The position numbers were made by a program, and so were the translations under genes. Shown piece by piece: positions 24,273 to 37,569 of a DNA stretch of 64,000 nucleotides. Source of the stretch: Manduca sexta (lineage: Eukaryota > Arthropoda > Insecta > Lepidoptera > Sphingidae). Position 1 is the stretch's first letter; each line of letters opens with the position of its first letter. Below the pieces are notes generated by a model. That model searched no databases. It had not been told where the DNA came from and saw nothing but the letters and a program-made list of their open reading frames with translations. The DNA lies in NCBI RefSeq assembly GCF_014839805.1, contig NC_051128.1:12538466-12602465 (forward strand), read 5' to 3'.

Positions 24273-25420
24273 TTCGTCATCAAGCCTCGCAATTCATGAT
24301 ATAAAGATGTCACAATACTCCGACACGGTCCGACAATCACAAAACAAAGTGCATATTGCCATACAGCCATTGCATCACAATCGAGCATCAGACACGCCAT
24401 TGTCTCCGGATCTCCGGTTGCGAAACGCGAGGATGTCAAATATGATTTGATACGTCTGTACGACATGAGCCAGTGTGGATGGAATTCTGCCTTTCGAAAT
24501 AGAACATATCTGTTTAAAAACTTAGCAAGCAAGCAAGTTGTGGTGTAACAAGTTCATCGTTTCAGATATCAGCAAGCAATGGGGTTGTGGTGTATTTCAC
24601 ATGTTCATGGTTTCTTTTGGAAGTTTTATAGTAAACGTACTACTACTGGATAGATTTTAATAAAAATTTTAATACAAATATATTAAGTCTTGAATTAACT
24701 TAGAAATAAAGCCGAAAAAGTCTTAAACGAGAGCAGAGCCACGAAAAACATCTAATATAGAAATAAATGAGACAGCATTAACCACTGCCCTGAAATAGTA
24801 GCAAATACTATTTTGAATTACTTATACTAATACGAATTTCGAATAACTTACGTATGTCTTAAAACGAATCTCTCACACAGATTTTGTTCTTAACAACATC
24901 TTTGTATTTTTTTCATCCAGCTTCTATCCAATAATAGTTCCTCCGTTACATCATTAGACCAAAACGTTTCTCCCTAGCTTTTTTCAAACGCGACGGGCAG
25001 ACGACGCAAAAAGTGCACCACAACATTAGCGAGTCTGCGAGCGACACGCGCGACATTCAATCTATACAAGTGGACAAAAAGAATTTTTCTGTCGTAGAAA
25101 ACTATTCAATGTGCAACGCATTGGACATGGTTATATCGTAAGGAACCAACCTTCAACTTTGGCAAAATTGTATTTCCAAATCGTTTGTTTATTACTGGTA
25201 TCATACCAACGTCTAATAGCATTAACAAGACAAGTCAAAGCGAAGGTATAGAAACGTACGTTAATGCGCCAACGACATAAGGTATTAATTGACAATATCG
25301 ATTTTGGTTTTAATTTCGCGAAGTATCTTTACGCATTATTTATTGTAATTAAAGAGCCTTACTTTATTGTGGCTTTAGAATTGTACACTAAATGCGCCAG
25401 AACTGAAAGATAATATTAAA

Positions 25421-25530
25421 GATGTCGAAATAAAACTAGTTATCGGATTTTATTGTGGTTTCTGATATTTTCATTTATCTCGACATTTTGAAGACTTTGC
25501 AGCTTTCATGGTTAGGAGGCGGACTGATAT
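25421..25530 (+). repeat. Dispersed repeat E
   Basis: GTCGAAATAAAACTAGTTAT, then CATTTTGAAGACTTTGCAGC, TTTCATGGTTAGG: a diverged plus-strand copy of the family described at 2449-2540. Confidence 0.65.
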
Positions 25531-25929
25531 TAAAGATGAAATGCGAGAACTGAAGTATGGTTCCTTACGGTATGACTGCGTCGTATTGATTGAACGCTTT
25601 GTAAGGGCAGACGGATGACTGTGATTACTGGCTGTCCGGAAAGGATGCGTGATTTTATTACCGAAGGGTCTTATTGGGAAGAGGGATTTATCTTATAATA
25701 GGTCCATATATCTTATTTTATTTATATAGAAGACAATAATGGCATTTGATTTCTACTTCAGTTGAAAATTCCAACATGTTATACCAATTTCCTTAATGTC
25801 AGCCATTCACATTATATTTGACTAACGGTTACTTTCTTGTCAAAAACGCTGCAGAAACACAAGTCAATGAAACATACATAAAACAATAAGCTTCAAAGAA
25901 AGACAGGAAACGTGCCGAAGTTGTACCAT

Positions 25930-25990
25930 GTGCCCGATGACGTCACAACATGGCCGCGCGCAGTCAGCTGTCCAGACCGAGGAGATGCTG
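25930..25990. promoter_or_regulatory. Compact CRE / GC-box-like cluster
   Basis: A perfect CRE palindrome TGACGTCA (25938-25945) is followed within 20 bp by ACATGGCCGCGCGC and then a CAGCTG E-box. The combination lies in a short GC-rich patch and looks like a small promoter or enhancer. No transcript feature can be tied to it. Confidence 0.3.
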
Positions 25991-26099
25991 AGATAAGCGA
26001 TCGACGGGACTATTATGAATGCAGGTTGGGGTTGTCAACAGCTTGCATGGATTCTTTTGGTACGGAATTTAAAGTTTTAAAAAGTCGTAAACGTCGTTG

Positions 26100-29000
26100 A
26101 CGATAATTGGAATTTTAAGTATTAAAGCTCTCTTGGCGCCTTCTAAGCGGCATAAGGTTGTGGTTATGACCAATGCAGCATTGTGTGGTATTATAGATTC
26201 ACTGTAGCATATCTAGCGGCAATTAAAATACACATAAAAATAGTTGAATATTGGTCCCTAAAAATTACATAGAAATTATAATCAATAATCTTCAAATATA
26301 CAAGAACAACCTGCGTCCGTATATACACATAATTTATTTGCTTTATTATTATATAAGTAACAAATCTCTAATGACGCTTTATAAGAACGAAACTTTTGGC
26401 AGTCGCAAGCGACAAAACATTTTAATCCGAAATTTCGTAATCCCATCGTAGAAATGTCACCACAGAACAATGGCACCCAAACTTTTACAGATTAAAGTTT
26501 ATATAATTTTATGTCGTATCTAAAATTGTTACAAATATAAATGTACGGTTTTTTACAATATTATTGACCATTTAAATATATTGGGCTCCTCGACACTCTT
26601 CATTATAATGACGGCCTGTTTTACTTAATACATACAGCAGTGAAACTTTAAAGAAATTACACGAATCCCTTAGAATAAGTCAATGTTTGGTATACATAGT
26701 TTTTCACCGTGTATGTAGTGGTCGCTATCCATACAAATATCGCATACCTTCTCGCCATTTATAAACACAATCATTCCAGAAATAGTGCAATACCAATGCC
26801 CACAATATTTGGCCATAAGCGTATAAGAAACAGCGCGGCACAATCACCGCCAGGAAACGCTCCCATTTCTAACCGACCAACATTTCCTTTGCAACGCGCT
26901 TACTTACAGATGCTGCGTTGTCTATTTATCATTCTAAATCAAGTCCACTGTACGATCTATAACTACTGGGCAAGGGAGATCTCATTTTAAATTGATATTA
27001 CACTTTCTATGGGTATACCCTTTTTTCATTTGATTTTAAATGTCAGTTAATAAATTGCTTCTTCTTCGAGGACCGCAATGTTTCCCTAGTGTTTAGGGGA
27101 AGAAGGTAATAGCCATATCGATATATTTGAACTTTTTTATCACTAAGGGATTATTTGCCAAGATTTTCTTTAAGTGTTACGGTTGTGACGTCAGACAACG
27201 CGTCGCCAAAGCTAAGCCGCGAATTGACATTCCCCTGCTACCAAACTTTGCAGCCATGTAGTGGGGAGTGCACCTATAAAAGCTATGTTATTTGTAGATC
27301 AATTCTGTCGTATTAAACAGTAAGAAACGAAACTCTGCCCGATTTTTATTTCATCAGTTTCACAAACCATAATCTATATTCCGTAGAGATTCTAAGCTTC
27401 CTGCCCAATGATAAAAGAAGTATAGAGGATGGGTAATATGGTCACGTGACATGCGGCACATTTCATGAACAAAATGGTGCCGACTCCGCCCCTTACAATA
27501 GTGATATGCTAGTACCGAAAATTTTGTATCGACATCGAAGAATTAAGAGAGACAAACAAGCCCCAAAAAGATCAAATACGAAAGGGATTAGGAACTACCA
27601 TAATATAAATATAACAAATCATAATGTAAACAAACAAACTGAAACTGATTTATAAGTAACAATTGTTAAACAAAGCAGTACCTGTTGTGACAAACATCCA
27701 GTTGTGTTTGATCTATATTTGTATGTTGCACTATTCCTTGCTAAAAATTTAAGTTACAGATTAAGATATTTATTTAATACATGATAAATGGAATAAGATA
27801 GCGTAGCCAGCAATTATTTGGTTGGTTTTATTTTATTTTATTATTATGCTCTTTGATCGAGAAACATAACTATGGTTCAGCAAACTAAAATCAATGACCG
27901 TAAAAATGGTGGTTAAGATAATCAATTATAATAATTATTTGCAATAACAACAATATGATTATGTATCTATTTCCGTGCATGCAAAGGTTGCTCGAAACAT
28001 AAGACCGCCAATTGTAAAAATATATCTTACATTTCATCTTTATGTTGTTTCTTTTATGTTTATCTATTCTTTTATGTAACAATTCTAATTTTATTCATAG
28101 CAATATATTAAAGTAATATTACTACTTATTAGGTGAAGTATAATAATCATTACTATTTTACTTATCGCGAATATTGTTGGAAAACAGTTATCTTTACTCG
28201 CGTTAATTAAACGTGTGGTTTATGCATATCTTCTCAAAATGTAAAGAAATATGTATTTGGTGTAGGATTCCAATCACGTCGCTCAATATTCTCAATTCAT
28301 TTTGCCTTGGTTTTTAAATTTTTTGGTTATCTTAAAAAATATTCTAATTTCACTTAGTTTGTCCTTCTGAATAATACAATATTGATGTGTGCTCTAACAT
28401 TCTTTCAAAGACAAAAACCGTAACTGATAAACGGGCGTCTGTTAAAATATCGATATCAATAATTTCTAAACAAATCCACCCACCCATCCCTAAGCTCGTG
28501 TGTAAACAAACATAATGATTTTAATGTGTATAAATCACGCCTAAAAGGGTCCAAAGCTTAACAAACCAGATCCACATATCATTTTAATTGATAAAAACAC
28601 ATCCAAAAAGTAAATATACAAAGATATTTGCTAATTTTCGGTAAAAACAGTTACTAACCTATGAAAAGATATTTCGGGGTCTTTCTTGCGTGAATTCGAT
28701 TTGCATCCTTTCACACAACACTGAGTCATTTTCGAAACTTAACAAATACACTAATAAACACACTGAACAATTGAGAATATGATTATATTACTTTAAATTC
28801 AATATTTATGAAGATTTGTTTACATCGTCTGACACTACATGTACCTGCCGACTGCCCAGCATAAAATGGCGTTTCTGCCGCAAGGCGGTCCCAGTGTGTT
28901 GAAGTAAACGAAATAGTGCCATATGCGAAGAAAGCAATTATTTTTGTCTTTTTTTGTTGCGTTCCAAATAAGCTTTGAGTAAAAGAGATAGACATATATA

Positions 29001-31073
29001 TTGACAATTCTGCGTCGATTTCCCTAACATAAATATAACTTATTCATATAGCTAACTTTTGAGGCCTGTCCTCTTTATATTTAGTCATTGTTCCTGCCAT
29101 ACCGCGTCGGAACATCAATACCGATTGGGAACCGCTGTCTCGTATAATGTACGCAACCTCATTTTTTTCCATGGACATTTAGCTGCATGGCGGGCGTTTG
29201 ACATTTTCACCAAATCGACACCGATGTGCATCGACCATGACTGATGGAAAAACACAAACGGAAGTGTATGTAGTATATAGTTCATGTGCATTTCGCACAT
29301 ATTTGTATGGAGTTGTATATGCTAATGTATTAGTAAGCTTTTATATTTTTATACCGCTGAATGAGGAGAGATCTCGCTCTTCTGTTCATAAGCGCCATAA
29401 CTAAAAGTTGCTACAGCATCCTGGTGTTTGAATTATAATGGCTTTTCTTGGTTCATACCGTGAGACGTGACTAGCTTAATTTCATGTCCGCTGGTTACTC
29501 TGAGTTTAATGTTCCTAACCTGTTATATTGCCTCTACAGTTCCACTGATCAGTCTTCAAAATATTGAAATGGACGCCACTACTAATTAAAACCATTTCAT
29601 TATACACACTTGTTTTTAGAAACCAATTCGAAAGATATTAACAGATAGGCAAATTAAGAAGAAATAACATACAAAGATATCAAAGTGCAAGATGTATACA
29701 AATTCGGTATGGGTCGGAGTCATCGACCTCCGTGAGACGAGTACTATGGCCGCTATCTGCGTGGTTATCGAAGATGCGCGTGACGTCATCGCTGGCAGAC
29801 CGTAGTGCCGCCGACACACGACGCCAGTCAAGCCGCCCAGCATCAACGGTCAGCCGCTATCCTTGTTTATAAGTTACGTCACTGGCCAGTTATTTCGTAT
29901 TCGAAAAAGGAATGTTGTTAATCAAGCATGCGTATTAAGTTATACTATTGACCAGTTTTAGAATATTTGAAAAGGGAATGTTTGAGAATACGTAATCACA
30001 GCTTATAAGGCAGGACATTTATGCAATAGCTTGAGTAAATGAGAAAGTTAAAGGTGTTATTGTGTAGTTCTACTGAGATGTTATGGCATATCTATGTACC
30101 TAATACTGTATGTTAAACAGAGTTCCAAAAATATATAGACGGACATTGAGAAGATTGTGACACGAAAATTATCGCTCATGCAATGCTTACTCAATCTACC
30201 ATTGATTTTGTATTTAAAATATTACATTAAAAATGTATAAGTATTTTAAATCAGTTAAAATTCAAGCTCAGCTCTAAGATATCTCTGCCTTCCCCTTTGA
30301 GTATAAAAACATATATCGTAAGTAAATATAAGATATAGTTCCCACTAGCTAACGTGCCACGATTTGTAATCGTAACACCAACTGACGTCGTGTGCACCGA
30401 CCGTTACAAACACAAGAGCACATAATACAAACTAAGTAATGAATGAACGCACATTCTGTTAATGGTTTCAAATAATTCATCATCTTAGTAACGTAAAGGC
30501 GAAAGTTTTGATGTTTGTGTGTGTGTGTGTGTGTGTATTAATAAGTAATATTAATTTGATATTTTGAACTTGAAATACTAATATCTGTGGGTTTAGATAA
30601 AAGTTCGATGATAGGAAAGGTTTTTAACCGACTTCAAAAAAAGGAGGAGGTTCTCCTGTATTTTTTTTATGTTTGTTATTATTATACTTAGAAGAATTAT
30701 AGGCCGATTTCTGACAGCGGTAAGTACTAAATAGCCACTCCATGTCAAAATATGTCACTTGAAAAATACGTCCTGAAATTTGTCAATAATTTATACAAAT
30801 GCTAAATGTCAAAATAATTTTATATTATATAATAATAATAATTCGAATCAGGACTACGTTTCACCATTCGTTCAGTATTCGCACTGTAGAAACTATCGAA
30901 ATGATTACATACTTTTGCCTTTTATTTTATTTCTCGTTTTCAAAGGCCCCTTTATTCGAGTATTATTTGCCATTGGCCTTTTATACCATCCGTTCTAGCG
31001 ATTTTCGATAACAGATAACAAAACTTAAACCGCTTTCAAAAACCACTAAGTAAAAAAGGATTTAATATACTAG
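26100..31073. other. Non-coding stretch, no gene supported
   Basis: AT-rich presumed intronic DNA. It contains perfect CRE octamers at 27186-27193 and 29781-29788, the latter inside a GC-rich patch (about 29700-29870), and a (GT)n microsatellite at about 30518-30536. No exon with splice sites, RNA gene or mobile element with clear ends was recognised. Confidence 0.45.
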
Positions 31074-31081
31074 TTACCAAT

Positions 31082-31417
31082 TTTTTATAGCGGCGACAGC
31101 CTAGTTGGGTGTGGAACGGACTGCTAAGACGAATGTCCGCAGGTTCAAATCCCAAGGGCACACACCTCTGACTTTTCTAAAATCATGTGTGTATTCTTTG
31201 TGAATTTATCGTTCGCTGTAACGGTGAAGGAAAACATCGTGAGGAAACCTGCACATCTGAGAAGTTCTCTATAGGAATTTCGAAGGTCTGTAAAGTCTAC
31301 CAATCCGCACTAGGCCAGCGTGGTAGACTAAGGCCTAATCCCTCTCAGTAGTAGAGGAGGCCCGTGCTCAGCAGTGGGCAAGTATATAATACAGGGCTGA
31401 TATTATTATAATTATTA
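31082..31417 (+). mobile_element. tRNA-derived SINE A, full length
   Basis: The head carries an A-box-like ACAGCCTAGTTGGG and, about 45 bp on, a B-box GGTTCAAATCCC (31142-31153), forming an internal pol III promoter. The body includes GGAAAACATCGTGAGGAAAC and CCAGCGTGGTAGACTAAGGC, and the tail is GGGCTGATATTATTATAATT. It is flanked by TTACCAAT on both sides (31074-31081 and 31418-31425), a short target duplication. It is the reference copy for the other five in this window. It does not encode protein. Mobilisation would depend on LINE enzymes. Confidence 0.9.
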
Positions 31418-31555
31418 TTACCAATATAGGAATCGGAGTCTCAAAAAAAACACGTCGAATTGACAACCTCCTCTTTTTTAAGTCGGTTAAAAAAGCATAG
31501 AAAAAAGTATTGCAATAAATTATGACCAATAACATTTTGATTATATTTCCAATAA

Positions 31556-31975
31556 ACCACGTAAAGCAGTTGGTCCTGCGCCTGATCTCTCTCCGGTCAT
31601 GTCGGATTGTCGTCTCACCGGACTATGAGAGTGAAGGAACAGAGAGTGCACCTGTGTATTCACACATTGATGCACTATAATATCTCTTGCGTACTTGTCT
31701 GATATCCGTTAAAAATAACCGCCATGTCCGAAATTCGATTAGGAAGGAATCAATCACCTTTCCAATACTCCCAGCGTCAAAATCAGATGGACGTCCATGC
31801 ACCCACCACTTCCGCAAGCTTCAACAATCAAGCGAATACTCAGGCCAACCAAGCACACTTGATATGGTACAAAACGCACGTTTCACTACTGCCGCCGACG
31901 CGTGGCCAATTTCACGGTGACCGCCGATGCAAACGGACCGTGGCCGCTGCTATTATAATATAGGTATCTAGATCC
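31556..31975 (-). repeat. Unclassified dispersed repeat
   Basis: The segment about 31556-31625 (CACGTAAAGCAGTTGGTCCT, GCGCCTGATCTCTCTCCGGT, CATGTCGGATTGTCG) also occurs, diverged, at 4866-4925. The GC content stays raised to about 31960, and overlapping open frames run through it without recognisable domains. I associate this sequence with a common lepidopteran repeat, but its ends were not determined. Confidence 0.45.
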
Positions 31976-32269
31976 TAGGTCTATACTAGAAGCGTACTGA
32001 GATTTCCAGAACTAGCAAAGACTGATTTTCGTTCGGGTTACTATGATTAGGATTTTAATTTCTGCACTGTACTATATCGCTTTAAGCGTCTATCAAATTC
32101 GCAACCTTACGGTCAAATCCTCGATTCTTGCCTACACAGAGAGAATTGGAATTATTTCCAATGGCCGGATGCCTCCCAGCTTCTCGATACTAAAACGACA
32201 AAGTAGATACTAATCTATTAGCATTATCCAAGCTGACAAATAGAACCGATTGTTCTTATGCCTTATGAC

Positions 32270-32560
32270 TACCGCCCACCCTTCGTGGGGGGGGGGGGGG
32301 AGCGGCTATGTTGGGGTCATCGTGACTCACGACCCTGCGTTGCTACGCCCGGATTTGATGACGACCTTCAGGCGATCGCCGGGCTGAGTCCCTAACCTAT
32401 ATACGACGCACGGCATACTAACTAAAACTCCGCGGTTGCCCTCTCCGGCGCATCAGGAACGGCTGTGGGCTTCCTCCGACGGAAGCGTCTAAGTCCTCGT
32501 CCGCAGCCGCACCTGCACGGCTCCGCCTGGTGCTGGCGGTCGTACCGTGCAGCTACGCCG
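32270..32560. other. GC-rich patch with a 14-G run
   Basis: A run of 14 G (32287-32300) is followed by about 250 bp of unusually GC-rich DNA including GGGCTTCCTCCGACGGAAGC and CCTCGTCCGCAGCCGCACC. Sharp base-composition edges suggest the 3' region of an inserted element. The open plus-strand frame at 32465-32692 has no recognisable domain. Confidence 0.4.
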
Positions 32561-33284
32561 CCGAGGCAATCTCCCGCATTAATTAATAATTCACAGTTAG
32601 GTTCAAAAAGTTATTGTCGACTCTGCGATACCATCAATCTGATAAACAATTCCCACGGCTGTCTACTACATCTTACCCATATAAACAAATAGAGCTCAAC
32701 GTGCTCCGAAATTGAAATGCTAAAGAAACTTTTTTAATATCACACTTCGAAATTCAAACGTTGCGCGAACTGAATTTTATGAGCATTATTGCAATATGAG
32801 AGAATAGTCAGAAAAAAACATACAAAATAGTATTTGCATTTTGAAAGGATGATTAACTTATATTGTTTTAAAAATAAAACATTATATTGTACAATTAGTT
32901 AGACCAAATGCAATGAAAAAGTATAAACTTAATAACATTTTCTTTTATAAAATTCAAATGTTAGCTGGTGCTTGTAATATTCTTGATTGAAAATAGGTTT
33001 ATAAATAAAAAATGCATGTAAACATAGTGTTTATAATAAGAAATTGCTCGTTGATACTATAGTACAAATGATCCAAATTTGTTAAAAGCTCAATAAAGTT
33101 TCAATCCGCATATAAACAAGCATGTCAAATTTATTGCACTGTATACTCTAAAAAGCATAATGGGACAGTCACCTTATTTACCCAAATTTTTTTTTAATCG
33201 TAATTACTACGCAAGCATCTGAATTAAATCGTGTATCTCACCAAAGCATGACCTTGACACAAAATACCCGATTATCATTTTGTA

Positions 33285-33614
33285 CGGGCACATTGAAGTG
33301 ATTCCACTGCACCTGATAGCAAGTTGAGTCGATAGAGTATCGATTGACGAGAGACAATCACCACACACCATCACGCATTTATCCTCGAAAGGGTATGCAG
33401 AGGTGCAACCAGGGCACCCACTTTTCGCCGAGTGTGTTCCGTTCCAGGATGTGATATAGGGCGAGCCTATCGCCATATCGGGCACAAATTCCAGACTCCG
33501 GGCTGATACCGAGCAGAAAAACCCAAATATCACTGCCCGACCCGGGATTCGAACCCAGGACCTCAGTGCGCTGCCGTACCGCGCATGTAATACAACTACG
33601 CCACCGAGGCAGTC
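33285..33614 (-). mobile_element. tRNA-derived SINE B, full-length-like
   Basis: The minus strand begins GACTGCCTCGGTGGCGTAGT. It carries a textbook B-box, GGGTTCGAATCCCGGGTCG, about 55 bp downstream, and continues with GGGCGAAAAGTGGGTGCCC-like sequence to a CTTTCGAGGATAAATGCGTG 3' part. No tRNA cloverleaf with an acceptor stem can be formed. Fragments of the family lie at 9415-9515, 49078-49262 and 54672-54766. A long minus-strand frame through it is incidental. Confidence 0.85.
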
Positions 33615-33998
33615 ACAATACACAGAGTACAGTCACAGTACACAATTATGCCATAAACGAAATCGTACTAGTATTCTCCAAATCGTAGATTCTTCAACGA
33701 CCTTGATCCGCATAATATTTGGGGGTTAAGTAATGAGCATAATGATATAATGAGCGACCTTCGCGTTGCCGTCACGGTCACGAGCACGCAGTCCGCCCGC
33801 GGTGGGAAATGGCTTAACGAGTTAACAGCTCGCATTGTTTTTGTATATTATGTCTGAGATAGAAATGTCTGTGTGATTGAATATTGTGTGCATATAGCTT
33901 CAACTTAACTCATAGTATTTTACTGAAAATAATAATGTATTTCGCACGTAGTGTGCACTTTATTGGTCAAATATCTTAGAAATATTTGCCTTTTATGA

Positions 33999-34163
33999 TC
34001 TCTACTAATATAAAACTGAAGATTTGATTTGAATGCGCTAATCTCAGGAAAACTTAACCGAATTTGATTTTTATTCACTAATAGAAAGCCACATTCCTCT
34101 TATGGGCTACCTTTTATGCCGGAAAAACTTTTCCACGCGGGCAGGGCACCAGGCAAAAGCTAG
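33999..34163 (+). mobile_element. Short non-autonomous Helitron, 165 bp
   Basis: It starts TCTCTACTAATATAAAACTG after an A and ends GGCAAAAGCTAG before a T, the canonical Helitron insertion context. The internal block GCGCTAATCTCAGGAAAACT matches the family. The 3' GC hairpin is degraded (ACGCGGGCAGGGCACCAGGC). Confidence 0.75.
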
Positions 34164-36474
34164 TATTACATATAAGGTTCACACAAAATTTTAAATGATA
34201 AAGACCTAAGGCTACTCAATTTGCACCATAAAGACTATAATTTCATAATTCATTTTGTACACAATTACAGATTATACAGCAAGCTAGTGTTTAACAGTAT
34301 CTAGGTTAGGTTTCACTCGTTATCAAGCTTATCATGTCCGGCTATTGTTGGGTAAAGTGTAAGCCGCTCCTAGATCGCAATGCGAGTAAAGAAATTCAAT
34401 AGAGAAATATCGGTCTAGGTGAATAGCACCATGGAATCATAATGATTCCGTTTAAAATTCTTCTTCGTATTTCTCAAGGTCACATTGTAGAGGTTTGAAT
34501 AGAAAATGCGGTCTAAAGACGAACTAGATCATTGAATTTTATCTAAAAAGAAATATAATATTATCGGAATATAGTTTTGTACCCGACAATTGTTAGGCAA
34601 GCGCCTTGATTGCAGAACCGAGTTATTTATAAGCAATTATCTGTAATTACACCGAATTACAAGTCATTGCATCATGGCATTAGCATATAAAAATGCTTGG
34701 AAATGAAATGTAACCTGGTATAGCAGACTTAATCTAGCACACCCACTAGGCAGGGAAAAGGGACGTTTTAAATGCCACCACACCATGACTAAGTTAGGAA
34801 TGAATCTAGACATATATTTAATTAATTTCCTCTTCTACCATTGAACAACGGGGAAAGTCTGACTGACAATGAATTTCCTCAGTTCTGATGATGATGTGGA
34901 ATGACGCGTGGTTCTCTTATTTGAATTCATTGACGTATATTCTATAGACACGAACGTCCTTCTAAACTATTTGTTCAAAATGTGAATTAAAATGACAGCC
35001 ACAAGCTGTCAATAGTGACCATTCTAAAGTCAGTTTGAATGGATTGCAGTTCAATTCAGTTGAACACAGTGAATGTTCGGAACGCCAAATCTAGTACCTA
35101 GTACATATATATCTATGTTTGAATTGCTTTACCCGATTCTGAGAAAGAAACAAAAGAAAGAAATGTTTGACCAAACATGACCAAGACCAAACCCTATTTG
35201 ATCAAACATTTTCTTAGCACGCCAAATCACAATACTGAATTTTAACTTAATACTCCTTAATGATTTCTTATGTTTACGCGAATGTTAGACATTGAAATAA
35301 AAACTAAAAACTATTTAAACGGATTTTATCGCGATTTTAATACTCCTTGTTTTGCGCTCCGCAAACCGCGCCTCTATCATTTCATTCAAATATTTATCAT
35401 TATAATAAGGTTTGCAGTACATATAAAGCACACGCAAGGTCGCAACATTTTCGCGTGTTTCCCTTGCGCTGACTCAACCTTTCAATGTCATACATTAAAG
35501 ACGTATAATTAATAAATTTGTTGATACATATGTACCCAATTATATTAATACCAAGTGCTTTGTCATTTCGTAATTAACAAGAGAGAAATAAAACTTATTT
35601 ATACCAAACCAGAACCGATCAAAGATTAGAAAGAACTATAGAATTTAAATGACTGTATAAAAGCTTAATATTAGCGATGGCACAAATGTCTTCATATGCT
35701 TTTTGGGTCAATTATAAAGTCTATCTTTGTTTTATGCCCCAGATTTAGACTAGACTCTTGGAAGTCCTATTCTTGAATGACTAGTCTTTAATAGAATACA
35801 CAAAGCGATGCCCTTACAAAGCGGGCTGGGAAATGTTTTTTTATAACGGTGCATGGGGTAGTTTGGTAGAAATGTTTGGATTTTTGTGTTATGTAAACGT
35901 AGAAACTTCTAAATGGATTCGTACGTGGTACACAGATACATCAAGTCCATTCAACTATATCTAAGAAAAGAATACAGTACAACTTTTACTCCGAGAAATT
36001 TTGTTAAAGCAAGCGAAGCCGCGAACAATATCTATTAATATTAAGATCAACATAAACACAAAGACACTCAAATCAATCAACATAACCAAATCGATACGCC
36101 AAACCCTACCGAACTACACAATTATAAACCCAAATAGCTATAAAAGCGTTGTCAGAGTCAAAAATACACACGATCGCATAATCCCGAGTCAAGTCTTAAG
36201 ACATATGTGCGTTAAAACCGATCCAAATACGGCGCTCGTCTATTCCCGGCCGCAGTCGAGTTATGCTCTTGTTGTGTCTTATTTTTAGTTGTTATACAAG
36301 CATTATGTCAGGAACACTGTTATGTAAATGAACGGTACTGGATCGGTGAGTTTGTGGTAGAAGTGCTAGAAGATTGGTATTCGGTAGGTTGGTGTGGGCT
36401 GGAATATTGTAATACAGAAACAGCTATGTAACGGCAACAGTGACGAAGGGTCCATATAACTCGATTCTTACCGG
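34164..36474. other. Non-coding stretch with one repeat E copy
   Basis: AT-rich DNA. A copy of dispersed repeat E lies at 35266-35346 (TTATGTTTACGCGAATGTTA, then GGATTTTATCGCGATTTTAA). An open plus-strand frame at 36001-36288 is rich in Ile, Lys and Asn, as chance frames in AT-rich DNA are, and is not supported. Confidence 0.45.
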
Positions 36475-36487
36475 CTTCCCTTTTGTA

Positions 36488-36807
36488 TATATAATAAATA
36501 ATAATATCAGCCCAGTATTATATACTGTCCCACTGTTGGGCAAGGGCCTCCTCTACTACTAAGAGAGATTAGGCCTTAGTCCACCACGCGGCCCTAGTGC
36601 GGATTGGTAGACATCACACACCCTCGAATATTCTTATAGAGAATTTCTCAGGTTTCCTCACGATGTTTTCTTTCACCGTTACAGCAAGGGATAATTCACA
36701 AAGAATACCCAAATATTTTTATAGAAAAGTAGGAGGTGACTGCCTTTGCGATTTGAACCTGCGGACTTTCTCGGCAATCTGTTCGACAACCAACTAGGCT
36801 ATCGCCG
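36488..36807 (-). mobile_element. tRNA-derived SINE A, full length with 13-bp target duplication
   Basis: In reverse orientation it contains the complete element: head AGCCTAGTTGGTTG, B-box GGTTCAAATCGC, the AACATCGTGAGGAAACC block, CGCGTGGTGGACTAAGGC and a GGGCTGATATTATTATTTAT tail. The flanks CTTCCCTTTTGTA (36475-36487) and CTTCCCTTTCGTA (36808-36820) are a 13-bp target duplication with one mismatch, showing LINE-type retroposition. Confidence 0.92.
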
Positions 36808-37501
36808 CTTCCCTTTCGTAATTTTCGTAAAATCCAATTATCACTGGAACGATTTGTAGATCGCGTTTATACATATTATTAGTTTGAGTCGGAATCCCTT
36901 TCGGAAAATTTAGCCCTTCGCCACTGAACGGCAATGCTCTTGGTTCTTGTTGTAAGATTACTAGAAGCTTTAAAAATATGTCGTAATTCCTAATAACCCA
37001 CAGCTTTTTCTAGTTTACCGTTTTTCTGCCATAACACAGTCGACAGATGAACAAGTAAAAAAAGAATATTGCAATGAGGTCTCCAATGTTCAATGTCCTA
37101 GAAATAAGTGACTCTGAGGTTTCAAGACTGCTAATTTAGAGAACATTCCTCAAGTCAAAGGTGATATTGAAGGTACTTTCATTGTAATGGTCCCAACTTT
37201 TAATAGAAGAAAGATCGTATCATTAAGGTTTATTGAGATGTTACTACGAAATTCTATCTAAATATATACAAAATGTATTGGTTTCGTGTTCTCTCGCATT
37301 AGTTGAAACGAGGCTACCGATTTGGATACTAAGTGCGGAGGGCAATTTTGTATCTAGATCGAACCTTTTTCACAAATTACACCATTCATTTTTATTACTA
37401 ACCAAATTACCAGCAAAATAACAACAGACAAACATAGCTAAGTATAATGTATTTTCTAAGTATATACTAGTAGATACCTATTACTTCTTTTTTAGAAAAG
37501 T

Positions 37502-37568
37502 CATCATCATCATCTCAGCCACAGGAAGTCCACTGCTGAACATAGGCCTCCCCCAAGGATCTCCACGT
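37502..37568 (-). pseudogene. RTE-type LINE tail fragment
   Basis: The minus strand reads SLGEAYVQQWTSCG, then a TGA, and (ATG)n repeats. It is the extreme C-terminus of an RTE reverse transcriptase, close to the remnant at 3128-3250 (SLGEPYVQQWTLCA). Only about 20 codons are present. Confidence 0.75.
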
Positions 37569-37569
37569 C

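Noticed and set aside
33530..33614. Possible tRNA gene (perfect B-box GGGTTCGAATCCC)
   Set aside because: No acceptor stem or anticodon arm can be drawn and SINE sequence follows directly. It is the promoter head of SINE B.
33207..33623. Minus-strand frame of 138 codons
   Set aside because: It coincides with the full-length SINE B; the frame is an accident of its GC-rich tRNA-like body.
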